Shown: positions 13,901-28,900, numbered from the stretch's first letter. The stretch: DNA of 64,000 bases from Halicephalobus mephisto (GCA_009193035.1 SWDT01000002.1:620001-684000); one strand, 5' to 3'. Numbers and translations: made by a program. Notes: generated from the letters alone by a model not told the origin.

Positions 13901-16900
13901 TAATTTAAAAATTAAATTTAAAAAAAAATAAAAATAATTTGAAAATTAAATTTAAAAAAAAATAAAAATAATTTTAAAATTAAATTTTTAAAAAAGTTAA
14001 AAAAAATTAAAAATTAAATGTAAAAAAAATAAAATCAACATTCGTGTTGGGACCAAAGTTGGAACATTAAGCCTAGTCTTTCGAATTTTATATTTTTAAA
14101 ATTTCTGTTTTAATTTTATACTTTTTAAATTTTTTATATTTTTTTCAAATTTAAAATTTTTTAAAATTTAAAATTTTTTATATTTTTTAAAATTTCGTAT
14201 TTTTAATATTGTTTATAATTTTATAAATTTCGAATTTTTTATATTTTTTAAAATTTTATATTTTTTGAATTTTATAAATTTTATATTTTTTATATTTTTT
14301 TAAAATTTTATATTTTTTGAATTTTATAAATTTTGATTTTTTCAAAAGAGCATTATCCTATAAAACAAGAAATTTTCCAACAAAAAGCGAATATTTATAA
14401 AACGAATGTATTGTGGGCTTCGGGAACACGTCCGGAGTGTCAAGAGAATCTTCCAAAATAAGCTTCGCCCCAGGGAACCAAAAATTATTGCTTGTTTCTT
14501 TTTCCGAAAGAAACGACCATTTTAAATCGATTATGTGTTTTAAAAAAAAATAAATTTGATGGATTTTTTAAAAAATATTAAATTTTTGTTTTTTGGAAAA
14601 TTTACAAAAAAAATTCAAAAATTTTTATTCAAATGCAAATGGGACACCTTTCTGGAGACCCAAAAGTGGATTAAATGGTCTTGAGACGAAAATTGTTATT
14701 TTCCGACTTATGATCCTGTGAAAATAAACAATATTTGCAGCAACACTGAAATTGTTCAATTAAAGGACTAGCACCAAATTCGCGGTGGGAAAATAAATCG
14801 GAAATTATTCGTGGTGGGACCTAAAATTGTAATTTAAGGATTTTTTTACAAAAAATCTCAAGTAAAAATCCCGGCACGAAAATATTTGACTTTCTTTAAT
14901 AATAAATTTAATTACAAAATTTCAAACATAATTCGTGGTGGGACCTAAAATTGTAATTTAAGGACTTTTTCGAAGATATACTTTAAAAAATGGTCTCAAC
15001 ACGAAAATATTTAACTTTCTTTAATAATACATTTAGTTATAGAATTTCAAACATAATTCGTGGTGGGACCAGAGATTGTAATTTAAGGACTTTTTTAAGA
15101 AAAAATCTCAAGTAAAAATCCCGACACGAAAATATTTAACTTTCTTTAATAATAAATTTAATTACAAAATTTCAAACATGATTCGTTCTGAAATGAAAAA
15201 TTTTTTTTTTCAAATTTTTAAACTTTTTCCACGAATAAAATTTTTGATTATGATCTCGACACGAAAAATCCTTAATTTTCGCCGCAATTATATACTTAAT
15301 AATTTTCTAAAAGTAATTCGCGTTGAAACAAAAATATTTTTTTAAAAACATATTTCAAAAATTATTCCCATCAAGAAAAATTTTCGATTTATCCTCGGTT
15401 AATGATTTTCCAAAAATCATAAACGAAGACCGTAATCAAAAAATAAAACAAATATTGTTCGCGACGAGACCAGCCATTTTCCATTTTTTCGATTCTCACT
15501 CCCTAAAGAGCAACTGAAGTATTCTCGTCACAAGTAATCCCTAATCCACTTTTCTACCGAAAAATTCACTTAATAATCCTCCAAGCATCATTCATGACAG
15601 GACTGTTAGTCTTACTTTTTATAATTTTAAAAATTTAATTTTTTATATATTTAAAAAAAAATTAAAAACTTCTTATTTAAAAAAAAAATAAAACTTTTTA
15701 TTTAAAAAAAACTAAAAACTCTTTATTTAAAAAATAAATAAAATATTTTATTTAAAAAAAAATAAAAACTCTTTATTTAAAAAAAATTAAAACTATTTTA
15801 AATATATTTTTTAAAAAAATTTAAAATTTTTTATTTTTTTTTAAAGAAAATCGAAAATTTCTTATTTTAAAAAATTAAAACTTTTTTAATATATATATTT
15901 TTTTTAAAATTAAAACTTTTATATTTTTAAAAAATAATAATTTTAAGATATTTTTTAAATTTAAAACTTTTTAGTATTTTTTAATTTTTTGGTCTTGACA
16001 CAAATTTCTAAGAGATAAAATTAAAACCAAAATTATCTGATATTCCAAAAAATTGTTGCAAAAAAAACTTGAAAATCCATCTGTCAAGACGAAGGAAGAA
16101 CAATGAGCTCAAAGGTGTCACGTCCAAATTGCCTGGGGCACTTTGGAGGAACAGGTGTTTCTTTTGGAAAATTCTGGATGTTTAGACAAGTTGGAAGAAA
16201 TTAAATTTCTCCGATAAATAAGTTTTATCCAAAAATACAATTATTTTTCAATTTAAATTTTTCTCGAAAAAAATTTTACGTTTTTGAAACAATCAAACGA
16301 CCAAAGTTGCGAAACAGTTTTCGAAATAAATCTGTTTTTTGAAGTAATAGTGATTCAGAATTTTTAAAAAATTAATGTTTTTAAAATCAAAGATAAAACA
16401 CGATAAAAACGATCCTCCTACTTTAAAAAAATAACTTTTTTTTGAATAATTTCTTAAAAAAATAATTTTTTAAAAATAATTTCTTTAAAAAAATAACTTT
16501 TTTAAAATAATTTCTTTAAAAAAATAATTTTTTTTTGAATAATTTCTTTAAAAAATAATTTTTTTTTAATAATTTCTTTTAAAAAATAATTTTTTTGAAT
16601 AAGTACTTTGAAAATTATCAAATTTGTTTCGATTGTGAAGAAATGGAAGAAGTTTGATTATGTGAAAACAAAAATAATCAATGTTGTTCAAAAAGTGATT
16701 TAAAAAAATTAAAAATTTTCTTAACGATGAAATTGCTTGAAAATTTGAAATTGATTCTTAGCACGAAAATATTTAAAAATTAAATCGTTTATTGGTGAAA
16801 GTAGGAATTAAAGAAAAAATTAAATTAAGTTTCGTCAAAAAAATTTTCGAAAATTACAAATTCAACATGGCCTAAAAAAATGAAATGAATTCCTGACACG

Positions 16901-19900
16901 AAGGTTCCTAAAAACGATTACAAATTCGGTCGTTCATCGGTGAAAGTTATTTTAAAAATAAAATAAAAAAATAAAATTAATTTTTGTCGCAAAGATCCTT
17001 AAAAATCAAGACGATCTCAATTATTTTCTAAAATGAATCAAATATAGTCGGAAAATAACATGAAAGAAAATTAATTCCTGAAACGAAAATAACGAAAAAA
17101 ATCAATTTTTTTCTCAAAGCGAAAATTAACCCATAGTAGCAAGAAAAAATAAACTCCTACCACGAACGTCCCTGATAACCGTGAAAACTGTTTTTTTACC
17201 AGTGCAAGTGAAAACTGGCATAAAAATAAGAAAAACTCCCACCACGAATGTCCCTGATAACCATGATAACTTCTTTTTACCAGTGCAAGTGAAAACTGAC
17301 ATAAAAATAAGAAAAACTCCCGCCACGAACGTCCCTGATAACCGTGATAACATCACTTTTTAAAATACAAATAAGATTTCGCATCGAAAGTAGTCTAAAC
17401 GTTGACTAGAGACTAAAGCATCTATTTTGCGATTCAGTTCGTGTTTTCTGTTTTTACACTACTATTGAAAACGGGTTTATTTTGTGATATATCTGCTGTA
17501 GAAGACTACCAGTTAAATTCCTGAGAAAATTATGGATTATATTTGACTTTTAAAAAAGTGAGTAATTTCTAAATTTCAGGATGGAAAGGTGCTCGATGAA
17601 GAAACATGTCTCGTCAAAGACAACTGCCAATTCATGGAGGACAATCAGAGACTCATCATCGATGAAGCTGGAGAAAACGATTCTGGACGGTACTCGTGTG
17701 TCGCTGAAAACTTGCCCGGAAGGGACGAGAAGGACATCGTCGTATCCTTACTGAGACCTCCGAAGATGGCCGACGAAAGACAACAAGTGGAAGTCGCGCA
17801 GGGAGAATCCTCCACCCTCAACTGTCCGATCGACGACAGAAGTGTCCAGATCCAGTGGTTCAAGGATGAACTTCCTTTAAGACCTAATCCTGGACGACAG
17901 GTAGAGATTTCATATATGAACTTCCCACATATAACGGAAATGATTCAGATTCTGAATGCAGGCCGGACTCTCCACATCATGAACGCAGAATCCTCAGATT
18001 CAGCTTCGTATTCCTGTAGAGCTGTCAACGAGGCCGGAGACGATACCGCATATTTCGATCTTCTCGTTTTAGTCAAGCCAGAAATTATCGGACCTACTTT
18101 ACGGACTATCGAATCCATTTCCAACCAGACAGTTCCCGTCCATTGCCGAACGACCGGAATTCCGCCTCCTTCGATTGAATGGTTCTTCGGAGACCAGAAA
18201 ATCAAGCCTTCGAATCAATACCAAATTGTCGAAAATGGAACTATTTTGAAAGTCCACAATATCCAAGGACATCAAGCGGGAAGATATGCCTGTGTGGCCA
18301 AAAACAAAGTCGGAAAAACCCAAGCTGATGTTTTCATTGAAGTCACAGAACCTCCTGTTTTTGACAACGTTCCGAACGAGATAAAGGTCATCGAAGGCCA
18401 AGACAAGATGATCCGATGTGATGTCAAGGGAAATCCAGCCCCAGAAGTCACTTGGAGAAAACATGGAGAACCTATCAATTACGGTATCGTATCTAGAGGA
18501 GACAATCTTATCCACATTGCCAAAGCTAGAGTAGAAGATGCTGGAAGATACACTTGCATCGCTGTCAATAGAGCGGGAGAAAGAAGACACAACATCCAAG
18601 TCCATGTCCTGGTCCCTCCTAAGATTGCCGATGGCGATAGAGTCCTGAAAGCAGTAGAAGGAAATGTCCTTGTTTTAGAATGTCCTGCAAGTGGGATCCC
18701 GCCTCCGGAAATCAGTTGGCTCAAAAATGGAATTAAATTGAATGCTTTCGGAAGTTCTCTTACCCTTTCTAATCTTACAGTAGCCGATGCCACGAAATAC
18801 ACCTGTGAAGCAAGAAACGAAGCTGGATCTACATCGGCGGATTACGTGGTGGATGTCTTTGTTAAACCGAGGATTAGAGAATTCCAGGACGAAATCAGAG
18901 TTATCGAAGGAGAAAAGGCTAGACTTGAATGTAAGGCTGATGGTAATCCAACTCCTTCTGTTCAGTGGCTCAGAGGAGGCAGGAAGATAACTGATATGCA
19001 CAACTTCCTTCTTTCTCCTTTGGGAGAATCCCTGATGATTCTTAAAGCGAAAACTACAGATGCAGGAGGTTACTCGTGTCTCGCTAAGAATTCAGCAGGA
19101 GAAACAGAAGGCTTGTTTACCGTAATCGTATTGACAGCACCGTACTTGAATGAAGCTATCGATCAGAATCCGAAAGTCATCACGGGAAAATCGACGACTC
19201 TTTATTGTCCTGTCAGAGGAAACCCGCCTCCAGAAGTCACTTGGAAGTTCAACGGAGAAGAGTTGAATATAGATGGAGTACAGTACTCGAAGGACCCTGT
19301 TAACAATAATCTGGAAATTAAATCAGCTCAAGGGGAAACTGCTGGAAGATACACCTGTCATGCTGTCAATGAAGTCAATTATTTGGATACTGAATATGTC
19401 TTGGACGTCATTGCTCCTCCGAAATTCGCTTCTTCTGGTCAGAAGGTTTATGAAGTTCTTGTTGGAGACCCTATTACAATGACTTGTCCTTTGGAAGCCA
19501 CCCCACAGCCGGAAATCACTTGGCTCAGAGCTGGAAATCCTATCTATCTCAGTTCTAATATTGATATTTCTCCAGATGGTCAGAAGTTGACTATCAAGAA
19601 AGCTATCCTGGAAGATAATGGGAAATACACGTGTAATGCTACAAATGTCGCTGGAACGACTGATATAGACGTTTTATTGAAAGTCTACGTTCCTCCAACT
19701 ATTGATGAATCTAATTTGATCGGAAATCCTCTAGCTGTTCTTGGGAAATCCATCTACCTTGAATGTCCTGCTGATGGAATTCCGCAACCTACAGTAACAT
19801 GGATGAGGAATGGAAGACCCATCCCTCTTGGAGGAAGGTACATTGTTCAACAGAATAACATCACTTTTGGCATCCTTAATGTGACAGCGGAAGACGTTGG

Positions 19901-22900
19901 GAAGTACTCTTGTATTGCGGAGAATAAAGGAGGAAAAGCGGAAGAGCACTTTGATCTCCATGTGCTTGCTCCTCCAGAATTGACGAGTAAGGAACCTCAG
20001 AAGATTACAAGAAGAGAAGGAGATGAGATTTCTCTTATTTGTCCGGTGAAACAAGTGGTTTCTGTTGATCCTAATGAAGAAAGAGATATAACCTGGACGA
20101 AAGACGGAAGATCCTTGGGAGGGACTAGTCTCTCTATTGGATTAGAAAATGGTAATGGAGCTGAGAAAAGTTATACTGTAAGTTATACTATTTTAAACCC
20201 TTAGGGAATTATCCAAACATGACTTTTTAGGATTTAGAAGTTTTCAGAATGTTTGATTTTAGATATTGATTTTATGTTTTATTTAATTTTGGAAATTTCT
20301 AAAGAATTCTGAAATATTGAAGAAATTTTTATATGATTCTTGAAGTTTTCAGAACTTTTTGCTGGATTCTGACAGATTTGATGATTTTTTACGGATTTTT
20401 AGTTTTAAAAAACTCAGATTCAGAAATGGATAATCTTGATTTTGTAGATTTCAAAAGATGGATATCGATTGACGATTTCGAATCTGAAACTCGCAGATGC
20501 TGGTGACTACAGATGTCTCGTGACGAACAGAGCTGGCGAAGTTCATGGCAGATTCATCGTTGAAACTTTGTGTACGCATTTGGGAACCCCTCTTTGTAGA
20601 GAATTAGAACAACAGCATTTGTCCAATTACCATCGAGAGGCTGAACGACGACGACAGCTTCTGGAAGAACAACGTCGTCGGGTCCTCGCGATGCGTCAGT
20701 GGGACTTTGATGCGAGTTCCCGGGGAAGACCTAGTTACTATCCTCAGTCTCGACCCTCAGTCCAAATCCCCGAGTTTTCAATCACTACTCACTCTTATAA
20801 AGAAGCATATCTTTCTTCGGGAAATGCTAAAACTATCCAAGGAACCGAATATTCTGATAACAGTTTGATTCGGAATCTTAGAGCTGAGTTTTGGGAATTT
20901 CGAAGAGAGAGACCTAGGATTACTTCCACTAGAAAGGAAAAATCGTCCCATTTCCGGAAATCAAAAACCAGAAAATATAAAAGGCCCTATTTTGAAAGAA
21001 AGTTTTTAGAATCTTTAGCAGATTTCTGATATCTTATTTTTTGAGAATTGTAAGCTGAAAAATACTGTAATAGACTATGTCGACAAGAGATTTTTAGAAA
21101 TTGATGAATTTTTGATATTTCCGGAAATTAAAATGTGAAAAATAATTTTTTTTATTTTTAGAAATCCTAGTGAATTTTCGATATTTTAAAATTAAGACTC
21201 AGAAAGTACTGTAACAGCCCTGTTTCGAAATTAAATTTTTAGATTAGCATATTTTTGATCTCGTGTTGTCGTCTTTCTTGTTCCTAATCCGGTTTGGAAC
21301 TAACATTGAAATTATCGTATAACTTCACTTGTGATTGTTTTTTTTCACTTTAAATAATATTATTGTTTTAATTAATTTTTGATTGAAATTAACTCTAAAT
21401 AAATGTTGGAAATTTTTGTCCATGTGTGTTGTGTTCACAGACGAGCAAAAATTAAGAAATATATTCAGTACTTGGGGAATTTTAAAATTTAAATTTAAAA
21501 AATTTTTATTTTATTTAAATTTAAAAAATTTTTACTTTATTTAAATTTTAAAAATTTTTGTTTTATTTAAATTTTTGAAATTTTTATTTTATTTAAATTT
21601 AAAAAATTTTTTTTTTATTTAAATTTTTGGGATTTTTATTTTATCTAAATTTTTGAAATTTTTATTTTATCTAAATTTTTGAAGTTTTTATTTTATTTAA
21701 ATTTTTGGGATTTTTATTTAAAATTGATTTTTTAGCGAAACCGACGATAGATGCCTCGAGGAATCCTCCAGAAGCCCATGTTATTCAAGGAAGACCGTAT
21801 ACTATTCATTGTCCTGCTTCGGGACATCCTATGCCGATTATCCGATGGTTTAAGGATAAACATCCAGTAGATCCGGAAAAAGACAAGACAGTTAGAGTTC
21901 TTGATGGAGGACAGGGATTGGAGATTCTGAAGGCGGACACTTCTCATAAGGGTCTTTGGACTTGTGAAGCGGAGAATGACGCTGGGGACAGTGAAATCGA
22001 CGTTAGATTGGATGTTTGGACTTTGCCTGAGGCTGCGGTGAGGCCCGGGAAAGAAGGACCTGTGAGACCTTTGGGAAGTTCAGTAACGCTTTTTTGCGAT
22101 CCATACGGTAATCCGGCTCCTATTGTGACGTGGAAATTCGAAGGTAGAGTTCTTATTCATTCTCCTGATGGAACTCAGATTAGTGAAGGAAATAAAAGAT
22201 TAGATATCCCTAATCTGAAACTAGAAGATGCAGGAGAATACACGTGTTCTGTCAAGAACGAAGTGGGCACTCACGAGGACAACATAGAAGTCGACATATT
22301 GGTCCCTTCCAAGATCGAAAGAGACGGGGTCCAGCTCAGCCAGAGGGTCCCGACGGGCCAGACCCTGACTTTGTTCTGCGACGTCAAAGGCAAACCACTT
22401 CCGAAATTGAGTTGGTTCATCAACGACACCTTGATTGAAGACCAGTTTGAAAATGTAAAAATCGGAGAAGGAGGGGAGTACATCGAAGTCACTAATGTGT
22501 CCTTGGCAGACAAGGGAATATACAAATGTGTCGCTTCCAACGCCGCCGGCAATGATACCCTCGATTTCAAAGTTGATATTGATCGTGAGTTTATTTTATT
22601 AATTTTTATAATTTTCAATTTTACACAGTACTGGAACAGAAACAAAACTAAAAAGAAATTACCCGAAAAGATAGCCTGAAAATCAGGGAATGTGGGATAC
22701 TGTAGGACATGAGTGAGACTCTCGGCTGTAATATGGGAGAAAAATATAAATTGTATCTTTATTTTTTTAGTAAAGATTGTTATAGTAATTTTGTTTTCTA
22801 TCTTAACAGCTGTTTTTTAATCAATATAATTTTATCTATTATTAGATGACTGCTGGGACAGAAACAAAACTGAAAAGAAATCATCGAAAAGATAGCCTGA

Positions 22901-25900
22901 AAATCAGGGACCGTAGGATACTGTAGGACATGAGTGACTCTTTGTTGTAATGTGGGAGATATGATTATTATCTGTTTCTTATTGTTTAAGTGAAGATTAG
23001 TGGTATTCTTCCTGTTTCTATCTTAGCGCACTGTTAATAAGAGATAAAAATAGAAAAAAGAGAAAATTGATATATAATTTCATATAAAGTAGGAGCGAGA
23101 AAAGGGGTACAATTCAGATTGCGCATTGCCTATTGTCAGGTTTGGTTTTTATATTTCCTTAAGTTAATTCTGGAAAGACTTGGATCAGCCTAAAGGACCT
23201 AAATCAAAGAGATGTAAGTGTGAGAGAATTCCAGAATAGTCTGAAAGGACCTGGACTGATTTAATAAGACCTAAATTAGGAAAATCCGAAAGTTGTAGGA
23301 TGGTCTGGAAGGACTTAGATCTTCCTAATTTAGGTCTTTTCAGGTCAGTCTAGGTCCTTCCAGGGTATTCTATAATCCTTAAAATTCTCTAATTTAAGTC
23401 TTGTTAGGCTGTTCTAAGTTTTGAAATGTTTTGGAAGGACCTAGACTGACCTGAAAAGACCTAGATCGGAACCAGAATAACGTGAAACAATTGCTAAGTG
23501 CTTCGGAAAGACCTAGACCAGCCTAACAAGACCTAAATTAAAAGAATTAGCGTGAGAATAGTGCCGAATGTTCTGGAAGATCCTCATTCTATTGAAGCCT
23601 TAAATTAACAGTGCATTGGTATGATGTAACTGTGGATTTCCTGCAAGATCTCCCTTTTTTCGCTGTAGGTCATTCTGAAAGGTCCTGATTTCATTGCAGG
23701 ACCTGAATCAACAACCCAAGAGTTCTGCACTAATCCTAAATTATATTTTCAGAATTTTTTTACAGTTATTTAATAATTTCATATATGAATTTTCCATTTC
23801 AGAGAAACCCCAGATCTTGAACAGCGGAACGGCGCAGACGTTGGAAGGAAAAGTGGCGGTTCTCGTCTGTAACGCCACAGGGGAACCTTCGCCGAAGATC
23901 ACGTGGCTCAGAAACGGAATGAGACTCGAAACTAATGTTCGATATATGATAGACAAAAATACGCTCAAAATTGTGGATACTCGATCGGATTCAGATTCAG
24001 GAATCTACCTCTGTATGGCCCAGAACGAAGCCGGCAGTGTCCAGCAAGCCTTCACGTTGGAAGTCATGGTTTCTCCAGAAATCGTCTCTGCTTCTCCAAA
24101 TGAAACCGTAATCGCCGTCGGAGAACCTTTCAGATTGAAATGCGGAGCCAGAGGTCATCCGAAACCAGCAGTCACATGGGAAATCAATGACGAAAAAATC
24201 GAAACTGCTTTGACGACGGAATACAAACTCGAGGATGACTATCTCTACGTCAAGGAACTTCCACAAAAAGGAACATCCGTCTTCAGATGCACCGTCCACA
24301 ACGCTGCCGGATTGGATGAGATTGAATACGTCGTGAAAGCTATTGGTGAGTTTGACATATATGAAGAATTGCCAGGTTAGATGATATATGAGAAATTATC
24401 AATGAGTTCATATATGAAAAGTTATTCGAAAAATCCATATATGAAAAGTTATTAAATAAGTTCATATATGGAAAGTTATTAGATAAGTTCATATATGGAA
24501 AGCTATTAGATAAGTTCATATATGAAAAGCTATTAGATAAGTTCATATATGAAAAGTTATTCGAAAAATCCATATATGAAAAGCTATTAGATGAGTTCAT
24601 ATATGAAAAATCAGATGAATTTGATATATGAAGAATCAGTAGATAAGTTCATATATGAAAAGCTATTAGATAATTGATATAGAAAATCAAATAAATTGAT
24701 ATATGAAAATTTTTGTTTGTCAATTTTCCATGTAAAATTTAATTTTAGCTCCACCGACAGTCAACAAAGAAGGTGTTCAGACCATCAACATCACTGAGAA
24801 CGACCCGACAGTAATCTTCTGCGACATTGAAGTTGATCTGAAGGACAGTGAGATTTTCTGGATGAAAGACGGAGCTCCTATTGGTGGAGATCCCCAGATC
24901 GAAATCAAAAATGGAAAAAAACAATTGAAAATCCCAAAAACGCTGCTCAAAGACGAAGGAACCTACACTTGTACCGCCAGAAACTCGGCAGGGAACGCGA
25001 CTCTCACGACGAAGCTGTACGTCGGAGGTAGGCCCGTTAATCCAAATCCACTTTATTGTACATCTTGCACTGATTATTAATGGGATAATCGGAACGAGTA
25101 TCTTTCGTTTTATGCTCAAAGCCGGATCGGCATCCTCAGATAAGGGTTCTCAGGGGATCGACGCATTTCTTTGAAATGTTCCTTCATCAGATCCAGGAGC
25201 TTGTACTCGTCCGGAGTCCCGTCGGCGTTTCCTGTGTTGATCAAGATCGCTTCAGCCATCCCCGGGGATTTGGCCATTATGTCCATATCTTTTTGAAGTT
25301 CCGCAAAGTTCCATTGAGAAGCCGCTGAAATTATTAAATTCTTATCCAAAATACTCTTTAAAGCTAAAAAGTCAGCTTTAGGATTCAACAATCAAGTTCA
25401 AAAAAAATTTTCCGTTCGAGAGTCGCTCAGCAATTTTCAATTTTTTATTTTTTTTAAAGTTTAAAATTTCAATCAAAATTTGGGTTTTTTTCGTTAATTT
25501 TTATATTTTTAGAATCTCCTGAGTGCATTCTACAATCCTATATATGTGTTGATATAAAAATTACAAAAAAGAATAGCACAATTTTGATCGGAATTTAAAA
25601 AACAATATGTATATAAATTTCAATCGAAATTTTGTTTTTTTTTCGTTAATTTTTATATTTTTAGATTTCCCAGAAATTTCTCTACAATTTTATATATGTT
25701 TTGATATAAAAATTATGAAAGAAAAATATCACAATTTTTATCAAAATTAAGTCAAATTTCAAACATAAAAATTTCAATCAAAATCTATTTTTTTTGTTTT
25801 TTTTATATTTTTAGAATTTTCTGAATGTAATTTAAAGTCATACATGTATTTCAACACGAAAAAATAAAAAACGATTTTCATTCAAAATTTAAAAAAAAGA

Positions 25901-28900
25901 AAATTAAAATTAAATGAGGAACTCTCGAACGGAAATTTTTTTTTATTTTTAAAGAAAAATTTTTATTTTTATTTTTTTAAAAGAAAAATTTTTATTTTTA
26001 CTTTTTTAAAAGAAAAATTTAAATTAAAACTTACGTTTACTAAGAACAACGGCAATTTCGAAAGTGCAAATAACTGAAAAAATTACAAAAATCTGCATAA
26101 ATTTTACTTTCATTTTTTTAAAATTTTTCAGTTCCACCAAAAATCAATGAAGAATTGCGGAAAATAATCGTCAAAAAAGGAGCAAAAGCTGAATTACTTT
26201 GTGAAGCAGTCGGAATCCCCCCACCTCAGATTACGTGGCTCAAAGACAACCAGACTTTGATGCACAGTAAGTTTTTAAAACCCTTAAAATTAACTATATT
26301 ATTATGAAAACCGGAAATGGGCGGTATTATGAAATCATCTCGACGCAAATTTCTGGAAGTTTTAAATGTTACAGTAAATTAAGAAAGATAATTTCATAAT
26401 TAAACATATAAAAAATTAGGATATTTACGAAATCATCTCGACACGGATTTTCGAGTTTTTAAAGATTACTGTACTTTAAAAATGATAATTCCGTAATTAA
26501 ACATATAAAAAATTAGGATATTTACAAAATTCTCTCGACACAAATTTCTAGAATTTTTTAAGTGTTAAAATAAATTAAAAATGATAATTTCATAATTAAC
26601 CATATAAACAATTAAGATATTTACGAAATTCTCTCGATGCGAATTTTCGGGTTTTTAAATTTCAAATATTTTTAAAATGATTTTTTACAATTTCTCAATT
26701 TTACAATAAATAATATTATTAAACATAAATAAGCATTTTTTACGAAATTGTCTGGATGGGAATTTTCGAAAATTTTAAAACTCAAAGTAGGCTACGTGGG
26801 AATTTGGGTTATTTCGTAATTTTATAATTAATCATATTTTTGAAAATAAAAAATAAGAATTTTCACAAACGTCTCGACGCGAATTTTTAGGTTTTCAGAA
26901 ACTACAGTATCTTGAGGCATTAGATATTTAAAAATCATAATTGAAATCAGTACTCAATTTTTCTAAAGTTGGTGATCAAAGTTTGAGGCCGAAGTTAATG
27001 ATTAAAGTTGAACTTTAACTTTGACGGTCAAAAATTGAAGTTGAAGTTTATCGTCAAAGTTCAAACTTAAAGTTACCGATCAAACTTTGAAATCGAAGTC
27101 GAAATTTGAACTTAAATAATCAACTTCAACCTCAAAGTTTATAGTTAGAATTCAGACTTTGATGATTAACTTTGAGGCTGAAGTTGGTAGTCAAAGTTCG
27201 ATTTTAAAAATGATAATCAGAATTCGAAGCCAAAGTTAACAATAAAAGTTCGGTCTCAAGGTTAATCATCAAAATCTGAATTCTGATTACTTTGAGGTCG
27301 AAGTTAATAATCAAAGTTTGATCTCAAAGTTGATAGTTAGAATTCAGACTTTGATGATTAACTTTGAAGTCGAACTTTGACTATCAACTTCGGCTTCGAA
27401 TTCTGATTATCACTTTTGAGATCGAACTTTGACTATTAACTTCGATCTCAAAATTGATAATCAGAATTCAGACTTTGATGATCACTTTTGAAATCGAACT
27501 TTGACTATCGACTTCGGCCTCAAAATTCATAATCAGAATTCATACTTTGACTATCGACTTCGGCCTCAAATTTTGGCTTTGGTAAAATGACAAATGTATC
27601 AAGTTATATCAGCTCAGGTAAACCAGCTGTTTCCAATAAAAATTATAAATCTTTTTAACCCAAAAAGTACAAATTTCGACCTCGAACTCTGATAATCAAC
27701 TTTAATAAAAATGACATCAGAATTTCTTACCGAAAATAAATTTTTTGTTTGTCCTTTTGAATTTAAAAATCTTAATGAAGAACACGAATAATGTTTCATT
27801 TTTAACTTTTCCTAAAGGCTTGAAAAAAATAAATGGGATAAATTAGACAAGTTTCTTTTCAATCTGGGAAAAATTTTAATTTGCGTCATTTGTCACTTGT
27901 CACAAGTTCCCAGAGATTTTACAAAAACATAGATTTTTTTGAATTACAGTAAAGACAAAAAATTTTTAAATTTTTTAAAAAATTATTTAAACTTTTCTGA
28001 AATTTTTAAATTTTATAAAAAAATTATTTAAATTTTCTTTTAATTTTTTGATTTTTTTATAAATTATTTTAATTTTTTTTTAATTTTTAAATTTAAAGGA
28101 ATTTTTTAATTATAATGTTGTAAAAATAAAAAACAAATATTGTTCGAAAATGTTATCGAAAAAATTTTTGCAAGTTTTTAGGAATTTTCTGGATTCTAAG
28201 TTTCGAAATTTTCTTAGTTTTTATTGGATTCTGGAGGAAGTTTTAGAATTTCTACAGTATTTTAAGAAGGTTCAGAAGCTTTTACTGGATTCTGGGCTTC
28301 GTATTATCAAAGTTGGAAGTCAAAATTGAAAATCGAAATTTGAATTTTTTACGTAGAAAATTGTAGATTTTTGTATTTCAAAAAGTATATTTTATTTTAC
28401 TTAATTTTCCTCGATTCAGACTTATGAATTGTGTCTTGACACGAAAAATCCATATTTCTTATTATCAAAGATGGAGGTCAAAATTGAAAATCGAAATTTG
28501 AATTTTTTACATAAAAAATTGTAGATTTTTGTATTTCAAAAAACTGCTTTTCTCCTATTCAATTTTCCTCGATTTAGACTTGAGTTGTGTTTTGACACGA
28601 AAAATCCAAATTTCGACCTCTAACTTTTACAATACAAGACCGAAAATTTCTATAAACAATTTTAATATTTTTAAAAAATTTAATAACTTTCACAAAACTT
28701 CCGAAAAATTCTAGAAGGTTTCAGGAAGTTCTCGAAGATTCTGAAGCTTCCTAACAGATGCTAGAAGATTTCTGAAAATTCTTAGAAAATTTCAAAAATT
28801 TTAGAATTTCTAAAAGATCTTAGAAAATTTGAAAATTCTGAAATTTTCAGAAAAATTTCAAAAATCTTTCAAAATTTTCTAGAAAATCCTAAAAAATTCT

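Noticed and set aside
24340..24600. 86-codon repetitive minus frame (MNLSNSFSY-like units)
   Set aside because: It is translation of a ~27-30-bp tandem repeat inside a hemicentin intron, with no splice or start context.
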